DNA from: Manduca sexta
Lineage: Eukaryota; Arthropoda; Insecta; Lepidoptera; Sphingidae
Reading direction: 5' to 3'
Assembly (NCBI RefSeq): GCF_014839805.1
Contig: NC_051121.1
Coordinates: forward strand, 2,773,116 to 2,837,115
Length of the DNA: 64,000 bases
In this document: in pieces, positions 10,807-25,000 of the stretch
Layout of the letters: the number at the start of each line of letters is the position of its first letter
How positions within the stretch are numbered: position 1 is the stretch's first letter
Translations under genes and position numbers: made by a program
Notes under the pieces: generated by a model
The model's input: only the letters and a program-made list of their open reading frames with translations
Databases searched by the model: none
Told to the model about the DNA's origin: nothing

Positions 10807-11379
10807 TTTTCTATATTTATATTTTACAGTCTTGGTACCAGGAACACATAAGTTAACATGTTCGTCAACATAACCTTGTAATTGTTAGTAAGTTCTCATA
10901 AGGGCACTGCTACGGAGCTGCTGCCTTGACCCCGCATCAATGTGTTTTCAAAGCTTAATCCCGCCTGAAACGCGACTAAACATTAGCCTAGCTTACTATC
11001 TTTCTACTAAGCACAATTATCACCTGAGAAGTTTTGTAACATTCTGTACTGATTTTATCAACAATTTAATTCGGTATACCAAAACAAACTAAACGACTAA
11101 AGAATATTTGATGCCGGAACAAAAATTTCGGACACCTCGCGTGTTTGAAAAGTAAAAACTTCGACAAACATAATGTTTTGTTTAAACGTTTTTAAAAAAG
11201 TTTGTAATTGCATTGGTCCATGAAATTAAATATATATAAATAATATACTTTTACCATGCATCAAACTTACAAATTATTTTTACCAACCGACCTTTAACAA
11301 TGTATTTTTGCGAATACTAAAAGCCGTACGCGGTGCTTTATCATAAAACTGTTTGCAGTAACTAATATTTAAAGAGCGC

Positions 11380-11560
11380 ATCCGGCCCGTGCAGGGGACA
11401 AAACAAGCTCAAAAAGCGCTGCAGCGCGGCGCTGGCGGGCCGTTTGTCACCGTCGAGCGCGACCCGGCGCAGCGTCACGAGTTTAAAGCGCTGCATTAAA
11501 TCTTGCTAACGAACGAGCGCGCATCGCTCGCGGATCAGCGGACCTCACTGACACTCGCGG
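11380..11560. other. CpG-rich block, candidate regulatory DNA
   Basis: About 180 bp of unusually GC-rich sequence (for example gctgcagcgcggcgctggcg and gaacgagcgcgcatcgctcg) flanked by AT-rich DNA. There is no open frame or repeat similarity. The function is not known. A promoter or enhancer is possible, but no core promoter motif is evident. Confidence 0.35.
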
Positions 11561-13139
11561 CGAGTTTATTCTATTCATTTATTGATGAACTGTAGGTTCA
11601 TTTGGTTACTGTTTCAGCTATTAGACAGCAAATATATATAAATGTTTTATCATGGTGTAGCGAAGCCACAATACACATGGATTGCAGTCCGACATCATTT
11701 ATTTTTTTATTTTATATTACCTATTTGTGGAAACATATAATTGCTTTTTAATTTGCATAAATACAAATCCTTATAAAAAAGGATAAAATGACTTTAGGTC
11801 GATGCAATATAAAATGCTAGTATATAGGTATTCTCGAATAACTATTAATGCATCTATATGCGAACCAAAAATTATAAAAAGTGTGTAACTAGAGAAGAAA
11901 TAACAAAAGTATTAACACAAGTTGCGTTACTCCATCAATAACAACCAGCGTATAGTGGATTACAGTCCAGAGCCTTCAGTAAACGCGGGCCCTGCGTCCA
12001 GCGATAAGGCATGGGGTTGTAATAAAGCGGCAACAATTTAGCTCACTGCAAAATATCTCCTGAGATTATTGTTTCGTTCATTCATATCAAGATAGTATCA
12101 AAGTTTTCGATATTTAATTACGTCACTGAGTATTTGCTACGGAACTATGTAGGTAATTTTTTAGCAACTGCCTTCATTTGCATTACTTAATATTTTATCA
12201 AAATCTAAACAATTTTAAACAACCGTGAGACCTGTACGTATCTGTATAGAAACTAGGTTAATATAGTAGTGTCACGCTGACAAATCCTCAAAAGAGTCGT
12301 CATGTGTCGGATATAACATGTGAACTGAACGGTCAGTCGACGACTTGAAGGTGAGAACCGAGGGCGCGTGTTCCCACTTGTGTCGACTGATCAACAGTTA
12401 AACATTTGTTTATCGTTTAAAAATCCGATCATTATATTTGCAAATAATTTAGTATACAATATTTATCTTTGTCGTTAAAAAAACTCCCTGATGCGAAATC
12501 CGACGAGCGTAAACATTCTTTTTTTAAATTTCAGTCACTATAAATAATTTCTATACTCTAAAATAAAAACAATATCCAACCCCAGAATTTAAAGCTTCAC
12601 GCGCCGCCATTAAACTAACCGCAACACGTACGCGACGAAAATGTGACGTTGTACAACAAAAATACGACCATAAAACAACGGATTTTACAGTGACTTAAAA
12701 CGTACATATGAGAAACAAGCTCTGAATGATACTCTGTATACATCGATAGTTTATACATTTATTATAATTATTAATACATTTCGATTCTCTACCTCGACAC
12801 GTAGATCAAAATGCAATCGTAAATAATATCCAAACAATTTGTTTTAGACTTTTGACATACATGCGATACAGTTTAAATATATTTTTGAATGAAAAAGGCC
12901 GCAAGAGCAAAACGAGCTCCATTCTAACAGTGGTAACCGTAAACAGCAGTCGAAAATACAGAAAACCGCTATTACCGTTTTACCTTCTCATTACAGAGTA
13001 AACAAAAATATTATATTTTTTTTTGTGGAAAATACCAATATTTCGTAAACTCAAAAATATGAAGTTAATCATAATCGTAATGAATCGATACAATTTTTAA
13101 TACCAAATGAACACTTTGCATCAAAACTTGGAGCCCTAA

Positions 13140-13262
13140 CGCAAGCGACAATCGGGAGTCGTAAATCGAGCGGCAGTGGAGAGCGGCCCGGGGCGACCCT
13201 CGGACCCGCCACTGGGGAAATTACGGCCCACTGCAGCACTCCAGGCGCGGCCCGATAGTTAA
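13140..13262. other. CpG-rich block
   Basis: GC-rich stretch (ggcagtggagagcggcccgg, then cgaccctcggacccgcc) within AT-rich DNA. The short minus-strand frame over it (75 aa) has no recognisable domain and is probably fortuitous. Confidence 0.35.
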
Positions 13263-14000
13263 CCTGTTTATTTAACTTCGTTACATAAAGATACAAGTTT
13301 TAACGTGCGAAAACGAGGACTGGAGTTGTGTAAGCCACTGAGGTAATATGATAAAAAAGTTTGTAAGAATGTTAGTTTAGAAACGTGTTATTGTAAATTC
13401 TTGTGTAGAGGGGAAGATTGTGCCGTCTACTTTCCCTGTGGGATTGGAAAAGGTCAGGTGAATACTTCATAAGCGTTTGCTCATTCTACTGTTCAGGAAC
13501 TTTGTTTTTCAGATTATACATTGATAGCAGATTTAGTTAGTAAACATATATTTTAGTTTTATTTCACACCTCAGTCACACCCAGAGTCCTAGATGCACAT
13601 TAGGACACAAGATTTTGTCAGCAATATCCGGGCCTATCTGCAAATTTGTCGCCATTAAATCCAGACCAAAAATAATAAACTCTATATGTCACTGTTGTAG
13701 AAAATCTTCAACTTACACAATTGCTATAAATCTTTCGCAGAACACTTAATATCCCAGTACACAAACACACTCATCACTAAATATATTTGTATTGATAACT
13801 CCACATCCATGTATCACAAGATATAATTAAGCCATCTGCACACAAGAGTAACTAAATCGCGGCGTTTCACTATATTGATAGAACTCGTCGGTATGAAGTT
13901 ATCCTGGTACCGACGTTGGCTGAATGTTGTTACCGCGGACAAACTTCAACATCAATGTTGGAGAATACTAAGTACATTTGAGAATTAATGGGAATAAAGC

Positions 14001-14310
14001 GGCGATAGTCTAGTTGGGATTGGAACGCACTGCCGACACGAATGTCCACCGGCTCAAAACTCAAAGGCACGGACCTCTGACCTTTCTTATGTTATGTAAA
14101 TATCCTTTATGAATTGTTTTAACGGTGAAGGAAAACATCGTGAGGAAACCTACATACCTGAGAAGTTCTCTATAATAATTTTGAGAGTATGTGAAGTCTA
14201 CCAATCCGCACTAGGCCAGCATTGTGGTCTAAGGCCTAATCCCTCTCAGTAGTAGGAGTCCTGTGCCCAGCAGTGGACGCAATATATAATACGAAGCTGG
14301 TATTATTATA
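14001..14310 (+). repeat. tRNA-derived SINE (lepidopteran type), near full length
   Basis: The head ggcgatagtctagttggg carries an A-box-like element (tagtctagttgg). About 45 bp on, ggctcaaaactc is a weakened B box, so the head is tRNA-related and once had a Pol III promoter. The body has acggtgaaggaaaacatcgt, gaggaaacctacatacctg, gtgaagtctaccaatccgca and cctaatccctctcagtag. The 3' end runs into (ATT)n near 14300-14310. This order matches a widespread lepidopteran SINE as I remember it (Metulj-like). No clear target duplication was found. A minus-strand fragment lies at 2860-3000. Confidence 0.75.
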
Positions 14311-14327
14311 ACAGTATATTGATTCTT

Positions 14328-14475
14328 AGTTAATCCAGGATATGGTTAATCCATGTGCCAAATTTCATCCAAATACATTCAGTTATTTCTATGTTTACTT
14401 CTAACAAACATACAAACAACTAAACAATCAAACATCCAAGCCTATACAAAAACTTTCGCTTTTATTATGTAGTAA
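14328..14475 (+). repeat. Interspersed repeat family Z, copy 1
   Basis: Has gtgccaaatttcatccaaat, aacaaacatacaaacaac and aaaactttcgcttttatta, the typical end of a common lepidopteran repeat (consensus ends with an actttcgcatttataa-like string). Related copies lie at 35774, 46999 and 53471. Non-coding. Confidence 0.6.
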
Positions 14476-17384
14476 AAAGAAGAAATAAACGCGCTGCATA
14501 CATTTCACCAGTTGTACCCTACCTAACAGCCCATACTAAAATACATAGGACGACGTTCACACTCCGCCGACTTCGATTCATAAAATCAGAACAGTAAAAA
14601 GAGACTATAAACAAAACATGTAAAAGCGAATGAAATTTACACACTCAGTTGAACAAGTAAATGAGCTCTGTCTACATTATGTGGGATGGTGAGTGGTGAC
14701 CATCGAACCACCGGACGGTAATTGTGCGCGTGTGGTCGCTGTCGGCGGCATTGTAATTATTAACTGCTGCATTACATTGTAATTATTAATTCAATTGATT
14801 TGAATTGAAAACGAATTGTTAGCTTATATTCAATATTTGTTTCATTAGTTATTGATTGATTCCTTTAATTTTTAATCATTAAATTATGTTTTAACAAAGT
14901 GTGGACATATTATATGGAAAATTATTTAACTTTGGCTTACTTTCCCAATCACGTATTAAAAATTAGATTCATTAGACTAGACATTCAATATGTATGCTCA
15001 TATAGACACTACAACCAGAATGATGTAGGCAAGTATTACAATACATGTACTCTATTTAATTAAGATAAATAAAATCTAATCGCCGAACACGCAGAGAATA
15101 TAAAACAAAAGTACCAAGGGATCATAAAACCGTAAGATGTCCACAATCTTAATTGTCCAAATTCCTCATGCTTAAGGCGAAACGAGAAATATACCGGGCG
15201 AACATGAATTCACAAGGAGTCAGCGGTTAATCAGGTCGCTGGGATAAATGTCGACGAGACAGAGTCATTGCGAAAAGAGTAGTCTGACCTTTTAAGTTAC
15301 TGAACAAAATTTTTCATAGCGCCCGAAGAATGGAGTGAGAGAGGCTGACATAGAACATTATTTAAACAGCCGACCATTTTTGGGATCGTTCACATATTTC
15401 GTTGAGATGGATATTAATGTAGATATTACTCCTTGCAAACGAAAAATATGATCGTATTTACTTCGTCACACAATAAATATGTATAATACACTGTGTAAGT
15501 TAAGTTCTTAATACCCTTGAATACGTACTTAGAACATCGATCCCATTATCCCTATCTGCAATATGAACATGAAAACCCGAGAGCATCGAAGTTCCATTAC
15601 CTCCGGGCCATCTTGAAGACAATCCCATAAAGCGCTACATCGCTTCATCGCACACCCGAGCGGCTGGGAGTGCACTTATAACACGGTGCGACAATTTCCG
15701 TGCGCCGGTCGCAGATTACCTGCCGGCTAATTGCACTGGCAGCGCTGATAGCAAAGCGCTGGAAATTCTGTTAGTTACATTCCATATGTGTGTAATAACT
15801 TTCTAGTGAGTTTAAATTGTAGGGAGGTAAAGTGGAACTAAACGGTTGAAACTTCATATTGATGTAATAAATATTGCGAGTGCTTTTTGTAATGGAGAAA
15901 CTTGGAGAACAACTGGCTGTAGTTGTTTGAATGGGATACGGTTGTGCCGCGCCTCCCCCGCGCCGCCGCCGCCGCGCCAAATTGAGGCCTTTAAAGGTGA
16001 GGGCAAGAAAAATAAAATAAAAATACTTTATAGCTAACGAATGAGCAAGTTATTTCATTGTTAGGATATTCAATTTCTAGTGTTTTAACGTTAATTTCAT
16101 AAAATCATCTTGATTATTTTCATTCCCCTTTCGGAATTACAACGTCACCTTTAATAAGTTTATATGTGAAAAGTGTTAAACAAATCAATAATGTATAAAC
16201 ATTTAATTACATTTTTTAAATAACTCCGATTGAGACAAAACGACAACGCTCAATAAGGAGCATAGTCCGAAATTGTAACTGAAAGCGAAATCATATAAAA
16301 AGTGACAAATAGTCAAAAAAACTAGACAAACTATTCGTGCGACAATATCAATATTGTATCACGCCTGGGCTCCAGCCGACCCTGACTTCAGATCAAAGGA
16401 AAACGTGGACTCACAAAAAATGGATAAAAACGATCAACACCGAGTCAAAACTGTGAAATGTCTCATCGAACCGTGACCTGTTTTTGCTTTCTATTTTCAC
16501 ACCAGAACAGAAGGTAAAACAAATGTAGCAAAATAATAATTAGTATAAAAAATACTCATAAGTGGTAAACAATTAGTTCACCTAATGACGTACGTACTTA
16601 ATGACTGTCCATAAAAAGTGTCAACGTCGCACATGACTACTACGAATAAATACATGCAAAGTCTCATATTGATATTGCTATATCTTTCAAACCGAAATAG
16701 AATGATTGTAGATCGCTATCTGGCAGTTATAAACGAAGCAGTTACGTACAGATAGATTGTATCCACCTCGTTAGAAATACATAGAAAATTTCTATACTCA
16801 ATAATGATACTTTTTCTAATCCTTTCCTACACGTTATACAATAGCCGCCTGCCCCTTACGTTATAAATGTTCCCGATTCCTTTGTCAAATCTGATGTATT
16901 CAAACTCAGAAATCCGATATCACATTAGGAGACCCTTTATCGTTCAAAATGTCTAAAATGTACTATTGACCGGCTATCTATCAAGTCTTTATACCCACTT
17001 ATGTAGAAATGCCTGTTCGATTCTTTTTCCTATTGGATAAATTATACTCTTTTTAATCTTGACGTGATAAAGTGACCATACTGGACCTAAAGTCGACCGT
17101 GGAAGGTTGCCTTTCCAGTGATCTGTATCATTTATATTTAGCATTATGTCCGCCGTTCTACTCATGCAAAATAATACAATTTGTTTGACGATTTAAAAAT
17201 TACCCATGAAATAAGTAAAATTAGGAAAACAAGTAGGATATTAGAAGTTCTTGGTAATAGCTTTCATAATATTAAAAAGGTTCTTTTCATTTTCTTAAAA
17301 AGATGAGTAATTGTTTGAAGGACCTTTACATAATTTTAATAGGAAATTTCCTAGAACTAATAAAAAACTTTATCTAAAGGAGCA
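14476..17384. other. Non-coding DNA, no gene seen
   Basis: AT-rich, with a GC-richer block at about 15650-15770 (ccggtcgcagattacctgcc and neighbours) and a short (CCG)n run at 15959-15976. Frames spanning the CCG run on either strand are short and low-complexity. No recognisable gene. Confidence 0.5.
15959..15976. repeat. (CCG)n microsatellite
   Basis: A run of about six CCG units between cgcctccc and cgccaaattgagg. Confidence 0.7.
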
Positions 17385-17538
17385 ACACAGAGCTTCTACA
17401 GAAGAGTATCTACTAAGTGAGGCCAGCAATCTATAATAAACTTAGTCCAGCTACTAAAGACATGGTAAAGATGATTTATTTAAAAGTAAGCTTAAGAATT
17501 TTCTCATAGATGCCTTTACTCAATTGATGCATTCTTAA
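17385..17538 (+). pseudogene. LINE ORF2 C-terminal remnant
   Basis: Frame-shifted translation gives QKSIY, a stop, then RPAIYNKLSPATKDM. After a frame change it gives DDLFKSKLKNFLID and a stop. This resembles the RT-ORF C-terminus of several insect non-LTR elements (KSIYxxGPxxYNKLP ... FKKKLKxFLID). It is too short and broken to assign to a clade. It is not part of a host gene as far as I can see. Confidence 0.5.
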
Positions 17539-20266
17539 AATCACAATAAATATAATGTAATGAATACGATGTCATTCATGTGCAGTAACATTACTGCTCT
17601 TATTTGTAATATATATAGGTAATGTAACACTACTGCCCTGATATTCAAATATTATTTTCGACCGTTTTTTTTAATGCCCAGTTAAGGTAGAACATAGCGA
17701 GAGTTCCCATCTTTACACAACGCCTGTAATAAACATACAACCTATATTCAGAAAAGTAATTATTTAACTTAAAAAGAAAAAGAGAAAATCACTTGATTAT
17801 GTATTTTAAATAAATAAATGTCGTGTAAGTTACATTTTCAAATTCACAATCCTGAATATGCCAAAACAATGAACATTAAGGCAACGTGCCTTTTAACTCA
17901 ACACAATGGACAATTTCACAACGGAAGCCAGTAAATCATATTTGCGCGACGCATGTACTCGTGCACTGCACACATGCACGTTTCTCAGATCGTTGCATAA
18001 ACAATACTCGGCCAGCGGGCCCTTGACACAATAATTCAAAGTAATTGGTTGCTGTGAAACTACTGTGTATAAAAACAGACCTTTAATAAGTGCATCACTT
18101 AACTGCCAGAAACATAGTAAAAATATATTCATTTTTTAAAGATGGTTGTCGGTTAATGGCGACCAATCAGAAAGACTAAACCAAATCCTTACCTTCCTGA
18201 AAATCAATGCACCACCGTCCCCACTTTGGAGTGAGGTAATGCGGATACACCATAGGTACTTAATAATAAAAGGAAAAATACGCGTTTCGCTTGTTATAGA
18301 ATATTTTCGGCAATATTTGAAGTGACAGTGATATTATTCTATCCAAAGCTGTCCAATCATGTAGACAAAACTGTCTTTAGAAACGTTTTATCACTTACAA
18401 AAACGAGCAATCCCGAGTCACCCTCATAGAAATTAGATCCCATCATAATTGAAAGTTATAACAACCGTAACGCCCTTCTAGGCTCCCAAGGGGGCCATAA
18501 ACACCCTTTCGGAGCCATTGACCTACACATAGAACACGACACGTGCATAGCTAACAATGCGACACCGACTAAGGCAAATCCACAAATTCATGCGCATACT
18601 ATCGAATGGTTGGCATGCGGAGCGCGGTCGCACACTGCACGAGAATTTAACATAAACACCCATTCCCCGAATAAAATGTGGAACAATTCAAAAATAAAGG
18701 AAACGTATAAATCCCGGAAATCCTTGTATTTTTCGCTTTAAAAATATTTATTAGTTACTTCTGGAAAATTTAGTTACAAAGATACGAAGTTTGTAATTTA
18801 TTTATTTAAACTTAACAATTCATTCACGTTACTAACACCCATCATTAATCACCTACAGCTAACACAATGTGATCACAGTCATTATCAACATTATAATCGA
18901 CAATTCCTAACATTATTTTCGGTCATTTCCCATCACTATCAAGCTCATTAAACTAGTGAAAGAATTGCAAAGCCGGTGTGATAAACGAGTTAAAGGCGCG
19001 CCCAAGCCATTTGCACTTTGAAGCGAGAAAAAAGCAATCGAGCGTCGGCTTCAGCGTCACTGATTTGACCGAAGGCGAGATTAGGCCGCGCTCTAATTTA
19101 TTGAAAAGCAATCTCCTGCAAATCGGCCGATAAATGAACGGTTTTCTTTGCGATGCGATTCAAAGCCGCTGATTGCGTCAAGTCGTATTGTACCTGGGTT
19201 TATAAATCGTTTGATGTGTCCTTTTGAGTGTTCAAATATATTTGACAGTGCGAAATGTTATTTTATTTTATAGCAGAAAATGTGACGACGAATAAAGTTT
19301 CTTTTCATGGCATATTTATTCAGTACTTATTTTCCGACCGAAAAAATGAATAGCTAATAAATCTGCAATATGAATATTAATAGTAATAATATTAATTTCT
19401 TTAAATTGCTTGTTATAATAATTACCCAATGATAACTAAGCGACAACTCCGTAAGCTTTACGAGTCGACGACCCCACAAATCAAAGATACGCACCACACT
19501 AATGAAGCCATTACCCGAAACAAGCAAATCAACTTAATCACATTACCGTGCCATTAATAACAATAATCAGTTCTGTACACTCCTATTGGCGCGTCATTAT
19601 GGTAATGAGGATATAACCGATGTATAGTGATCACCGGAGACTCGGGTAGACCAGCAAATACGATGGTTATGATGTGATTGTTGTAGCACGAAATAATTGA
19701 AAGCTGTTCATAATCAGCTCGTTTTCTTGACTTAGGTAATATGACTATTGAGCATAAATTATTTTTTTTTCATACAATTAATAATACACAATATTCAAGT
19801 ATTTTTCTACATTAATTTGGCTCTGTTATTACTATTAGCCACCTCCCATTAAGGGGATCCAGTCCCGTGCACAGTGTTGCCCGACCAGTACCCAGTCCCA
19901 CAATCCACAGTCCAAAGACTGATCCAAGAGCCATAAAATGGTAAAGCAAGTACACTTTTAAAAATCACAATGTAACCCAATCTAATTAGCAATGTGGCTA
20001 ATTGAATAGACGTATAAACGTACGCGAAGACGTACCTAGATGAATGTAGAGCGGTGCGAAGAGAGCTATTCAGCGAGCCATACATTCCCGCTGGTAGGTA
20101 ACCTTTGCCAGGACAAATGGCACGCGCCGTACAATCAGGGAGAGTGTCTGTATTACGATTAGGGTTGCCGCTAATAATGGCAATTTCACGATATGGAATC
20201 GGCTTACTTCAATATTAAGATTATCATTAAGTATTTAAAAAAATATACAATTAATTTTAGGCGAAT
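17539..20266. other. Non-coding DNA, no gene seen
   Basis: No coding signal. The block 18955-19215 is less AT-rich and lacks simple repeats. It may be a conserved non-coding element but cannot be judged without comparison to other species. Confidence 0.45.
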
Positions 20267-20344
20267 AATAAATGGCTATCTTTGGATGCAAAAGACCGGG
20301 CGAAATGGAAGGATCGTAGTAAGAAGGCGGATCCTGGCATCTAG
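20267..20344 (+). pseudogene. LINE C-terminal scrap
   Basis: One open stretch reads NKWLSLDAKDRAKWKDRSKK then ADPGI and a stop. This resembles the extreme C-terminus of RTE-like reverse transcriptases of Lepidoptera, which commonly end in an (A)xDRxKWRxxSRKADPG motif. Upstream RT motifs are absent, so it is a heavily truncated copy. Confidence 0.5.
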
Positions 20345-21840
20345 ACCGGTATAATCGCCAAGCAGAAAAATAGTAAAAGGCCATCTTTATACGATTACCG
20401 CGGAAAACGTTTCAAGAATAAACTTTTTATACAGTTCTGAATATCAATTCAAGTATAAAACGGATAGTGCCAGTGAGACAAATAAAACTATCGGCTACCA
20501 CCGCACGGAAAGTTCGGAAGCTTTGCTTTGGAATATAAAACTGCTGATCCAAATTCAATTTAAACAATAAATTTTATTTAAAAACAAAAATGAAATTTAA
20601 CAGTTTAGTAAATATACCGTAAAATTGTATTCTTAAACCACTATATTTTACGGCTAGATATCTACTCGTATATAAATGCTTTATTCTAGCGGTTAAATTG
20701 AGACGATGATTTAAATTCCGGGCAAAGCTTCACCGTATCTCAGGGTGTGCAACTCAGACAGGAATTTTACCCACTGACATTATTCCCACCATCTACAAAT
20801 ATAACAAACCCTGTTTAAAATTATGTTAAAATACCAACTAGATAAACTACTTGGTGACAACCCTAGCAACAATGTATCTAGATGTTGCTCACTCCACACA
20901 AACCCGCGGAATAATTAATACAATGAACTTGAGTACGTGATGCTTCACGAGTCAATTACTAGATTAGCCCCAACAATGCTATCTTTGACCAACAATAGAA
21001 CTCAGTATCTTCTCTAAGATGCGGTTTCACTGATAAATATAATTAATAAGTGTTTTAACTTATCATTATTTCGTCGCCCGCTTCGTTACTTTAAATAATT
21101 AATTTGAGTAAAGCGACAAAACACCGTTCAGATTAATTAGGTTAAAAGTGATAAAAAATGTAGGAAAAGTCTGAAAGCCATTGTAATTGATTACGGCATA
21201 AAGCTTTACTTCGCATTAGGTATGGTCAATGAAATTATTCGAAAACAAATTTTAGTGCATTCCGTTTCATAAAGGCCGTGCTATTATATTTTTTCCATTT
21301 ATCCCTAATGCAAAAAAGAAACATTTTACTATAACCAACTAACAAACAGGTAAAACACAAATTCTCTTTCCTATTACAAGAAATTTAAAACTACCTTTTT
21401 TTTATCTAAAAAGAGGTTCTAACACTATATCTTTTATAATAGTAATTCTTTTATAATATAAATTTAAAATGCAAATATAAGCGTACTACAAGAACCCTGC
21501 AACAAATAATGTCCAAATAGGATGCGCGGAGCGTCGCTGAGGAAGGCGGGCGGTCTCGCAGCTCCAACATTCTAATTAAACTACTTACCTTATCTTAAAA
21601 GTATTTACTCATATTATTCATTAAATAAAGGAATAAACCGGTCAGTTGTATAATAGTAACGTGCTAAGGTCGAGAAATCGTTAAGTAACGCATTCGACGG
21701 CCAACGTCGAGCAATTTTGTTGTTTTCTATATGAGACATGTTTTATTTTTTAATGACTGTTTAATGTTTACGCTGTGGGGATTAGGACACAATTATTACT
21801 TATTTTTAATTTATAAACTGACGTCTTTATTCCGCAAAAG
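20345..21840. other. AT-rich non-coding DNA, no gene seen
   Basis: Only short chance frames. No repeat identity recognised. Confidence 0.5.
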
Positions 21841-21848
21841 GTAGACAA

Positions 21849-22015
21849 TAGTGGCGAAAGGGGAAAATTTCCGAAAGAGAACCCAACACAACATATAGGT
21901 ACTAATATGTATAAATGCGCTCTGCAAATCGTTCTGATGCTAATTAGATTCTATAGAAATTCTTAATAAAGGGAAGCCGGCAGCCGGAATCTCGTGTATG
22001 AAACTTTCGCCACTG
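21849..22015 (+). mobile_element. hAT-type MITE, copy B, with 8-bp TSD
   Basis: A 167-bp element with ends tagtggcgaaag and ctttcgccactg, inverted repeats typical of hAT elements (CAG...CTG ends with one base changed). Flanks gtagacaa (21841-21848) and atagacaa (22016-22023) match at 7 of 8, as expected for a hAT 8-bp target duplication. The internal part shares aatgcgctctgcaaatcg with copy A and gaagccgg with copy E. Non-coding. Confidence 0.8.
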
Positions 22016-22023
22016 ATAGACAA

Positions 22024-25000
22024 AACTCAAACTAGTGTACTTTAATGTTCATAGAGTTTATACTACTCCTTCTATGATTACAGTCTATAACTTTATCGGA
22101 AAAACAAATCCTATACCGTGTAACACATGTATGATTTTTTAACTAAAACAACTCATATTTAGTCGGTCTGACAGAAAAATCTTACTCTCAGTGGTAGTCT
22201 GCCATTAAACAAAAAATATATTCTACGCATCTATTTCCCACACAAAAAAGTATAATAAACATAAATTACCTCACATAGGAGCAAAGGAAAAAAAGCGCGC
22301 GAAAATGTATGGCAGCCATAAATAACATATTAAGGGAACATTTCCGCATCTCATAAGCGTCCGCTTAGAAAACGTCTCGCGTACAGACACAGTGATGATC
22401 ATTTTAATAACGACGGCGAGGTGAATAAGTGGCCCCAGCTTTATTAAACAACTGGATGAGACCAGTATTTCGGCTTATGATGAGAATGGCGAGAAACAGT
22501 GGCAACGCTCTCGGGAACTCTGTACTACAAAGAGCTCTACTGCACTCATGAGCCTTAGACGTATTATATTTGTATTAGGCATATTGAGAGGGCAGTAACT
22601 GATATCCGTATACTCAAAATAATGAATTGGTCAAAGTATCATCAGTTAGTAAAAAATTGAGAATTAGGGAAGTGGATTATTTTGAGTTTCCCACAAACAA
22701 ACTGGCAGAATGAAATACAATTATAAAGCTGTTACTACAAATCAGTTTTCAGTGACAACCACGTAAGTCGAGCCAGCTCGTTCGTCTGCCACAATATTAA
22801 CGACGACCATTCGCTACATAACAAAGCCCGAGATGCATAATTGCGATGTGCATTGTACTGTGTACATGATGTACAACATATCACATAACGTGTCGGCGCA
22901 AAACATCAGCAACATTTCCCGCTTCACTAGATCAAGTGTGAGGCACCACGAGCATCCACCGTGTAATGGAACTGTCAGATTGATCTCACCGTGATGATCT
23001 CGGCCACTGACCGGAATAAAATAACGCCTTCGACCTGTCCCAGGGAATAAATTGAACGTTTCCCACTTCAAACTAGACGTGGGATACATACCGTGTCGCG
23101 CTTTATGTCGCGCCGCCCAATTACCCTACAAGATTTAACGTTATCGATTGCTTTCGCATGTATGCGCTAACCGATGCGACGTTGCGCTGGCTGCATTAGG
23201 GCAATATTTGTCGGTAAAGAGTTCGGAAATGAAAACCTTGCACTATCATGAACAAACTGTTTTAGTGCAATCATTTTGTATGAATTCGATAGCCTACGTC
23301 TATTACCAGAAAATCGAAAATGTCTGCTCCTATAAAATCATGATCTCTGCACGTCGGTGTATAACCAAAGTTTATTGGAGCGCCGCGGACGACAGTAAGT
23401 AAATCGATTTCAATCGCAATCGCAACGTTTAAACAATTCCCGTTGCGAATAAATTATGCAAGAGTTCCCACATACCCACCGGTGAACCATCAAGCGTAAG
23501 AGATGATTTCATAAATATTGCATGACTCTCGCACGCGCTGCGCTCCTGGCAGACTGTAGAGCGGGCCGGTGTTTCGGCCGGCTGGTACCACGTGAAATGT
23601 TAATAGGGCGGCGACACGACACGAATCCGAAATAGGCCGGGGCGATCGTATTAAAACATAATGTCAACTTCCACTCGACGCTGAGTAGATTGCGGTACGT
23701 AAAAATGATACGCTGTTTGTACTTCGGAGGGTGACACGCTGTTAACAGTTTGTCGTGAGGCTTTGTATTCTCTATTATCGTAAGTGCTGTGTGATTTATA
23801 TGCAAATCATCGACACGATAACAAGTTCTTGTCGATATTTATACAAAATAAATTGTTAGTTCTTTATTGAGACAGATTGACAATTTAAACAGACTCCGTT
23901 ACAAATTAGGCCATTGGTCAAAGGCAAATATGTTTCGTGTCTAGGTGTTATGAGACAAAAGTCCATAGAAATTTATTTTACACAAGACATGAATGTTATA
24001 TGTTAGTTGGGATGTAGAAACACACTACGATTATATGTATATCGATAACAAAATTCTCCAACTAATTAATCCATTAGGCGCTATTGACCAACAAAGCTTA
24101 CCTGTATCTAGACTAATTGTCAGGTAAATAGATGTAAACTGCGTCTATGTATAGATAGGTTGACATTTCGATTGCCCCCCTAACCCGAATATGGTGCACA
24201 TAAAGGGCACGGCCAGGCGCCGCGCCGTTGAGAGCGGGCTGGGCAAACACTCCTAGACATACGCATAGGTGTGTATAGTGTAGTGTGACAAATGTGTGAC
24301 ATTTCGTTAAAGTTTGGTCTGCATAAGACACTATATTGATGCTATGTGCTATTTATATTTTGTGTTTTCATTACCAATCGATTTTTACTGCCTCAACCAT
24401 TTTTTTTTTGTCGTAATATGAACGATGCGCGATATATGTATCCAAACGTAAATTTTCTTAAAATAGTACTATCCAAAAACATCACAACGCTGCAAGATAG
24501 GAATTCCTTTTATTACTAGAATCTAAATGCAATACGGCATAGACTAACTTTTAAAACATTCGAAGTTCGCTAAATCCGTACCATTTATGCAAATTTATCG
24601 TAGCGCCGCGTCTAAATCGGGGCAAACACTCCGCGAGCGACGCGCCGAGATAACCAGCGGCTAGACGGAAATACACCCTATCAATTACTATTATTATTAT
24701 CGACCGCCTACATGAATACATTTCAACTTGGATATTACAGTTCACAAATTATATGTAAGTTAAGACTAGCTCCTCAAAATGTATATTATTATTTACGATC
24801 AAAATAAAGAATAGGAACAAAAAATGCGATTTAATAAAAAGACCGAATGTTACGAAGCATTTCGGACAACCACGAGCAGTAAGGTCAAACCTATAGATAT
24901 GAATGTTACAGGAAACACATCATTACCTTCTATTCACATCGGTTTCATATAACAGCCGCACCACCCTGGTAAGACATATATAACTATCTACAATATCTAT

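Larger units (their letters stand above)
10807..13998. other. Non-coding DNA with two GC-rich blocks, no gene seen
   Basis: No ORF with domain content. CpG-rich blocks lie at 11380-11560 and 13140-13262; the rest is AT-rich. No repeat that I recognise occurs here apart from simple A/T runs. Confidence 0.5.
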
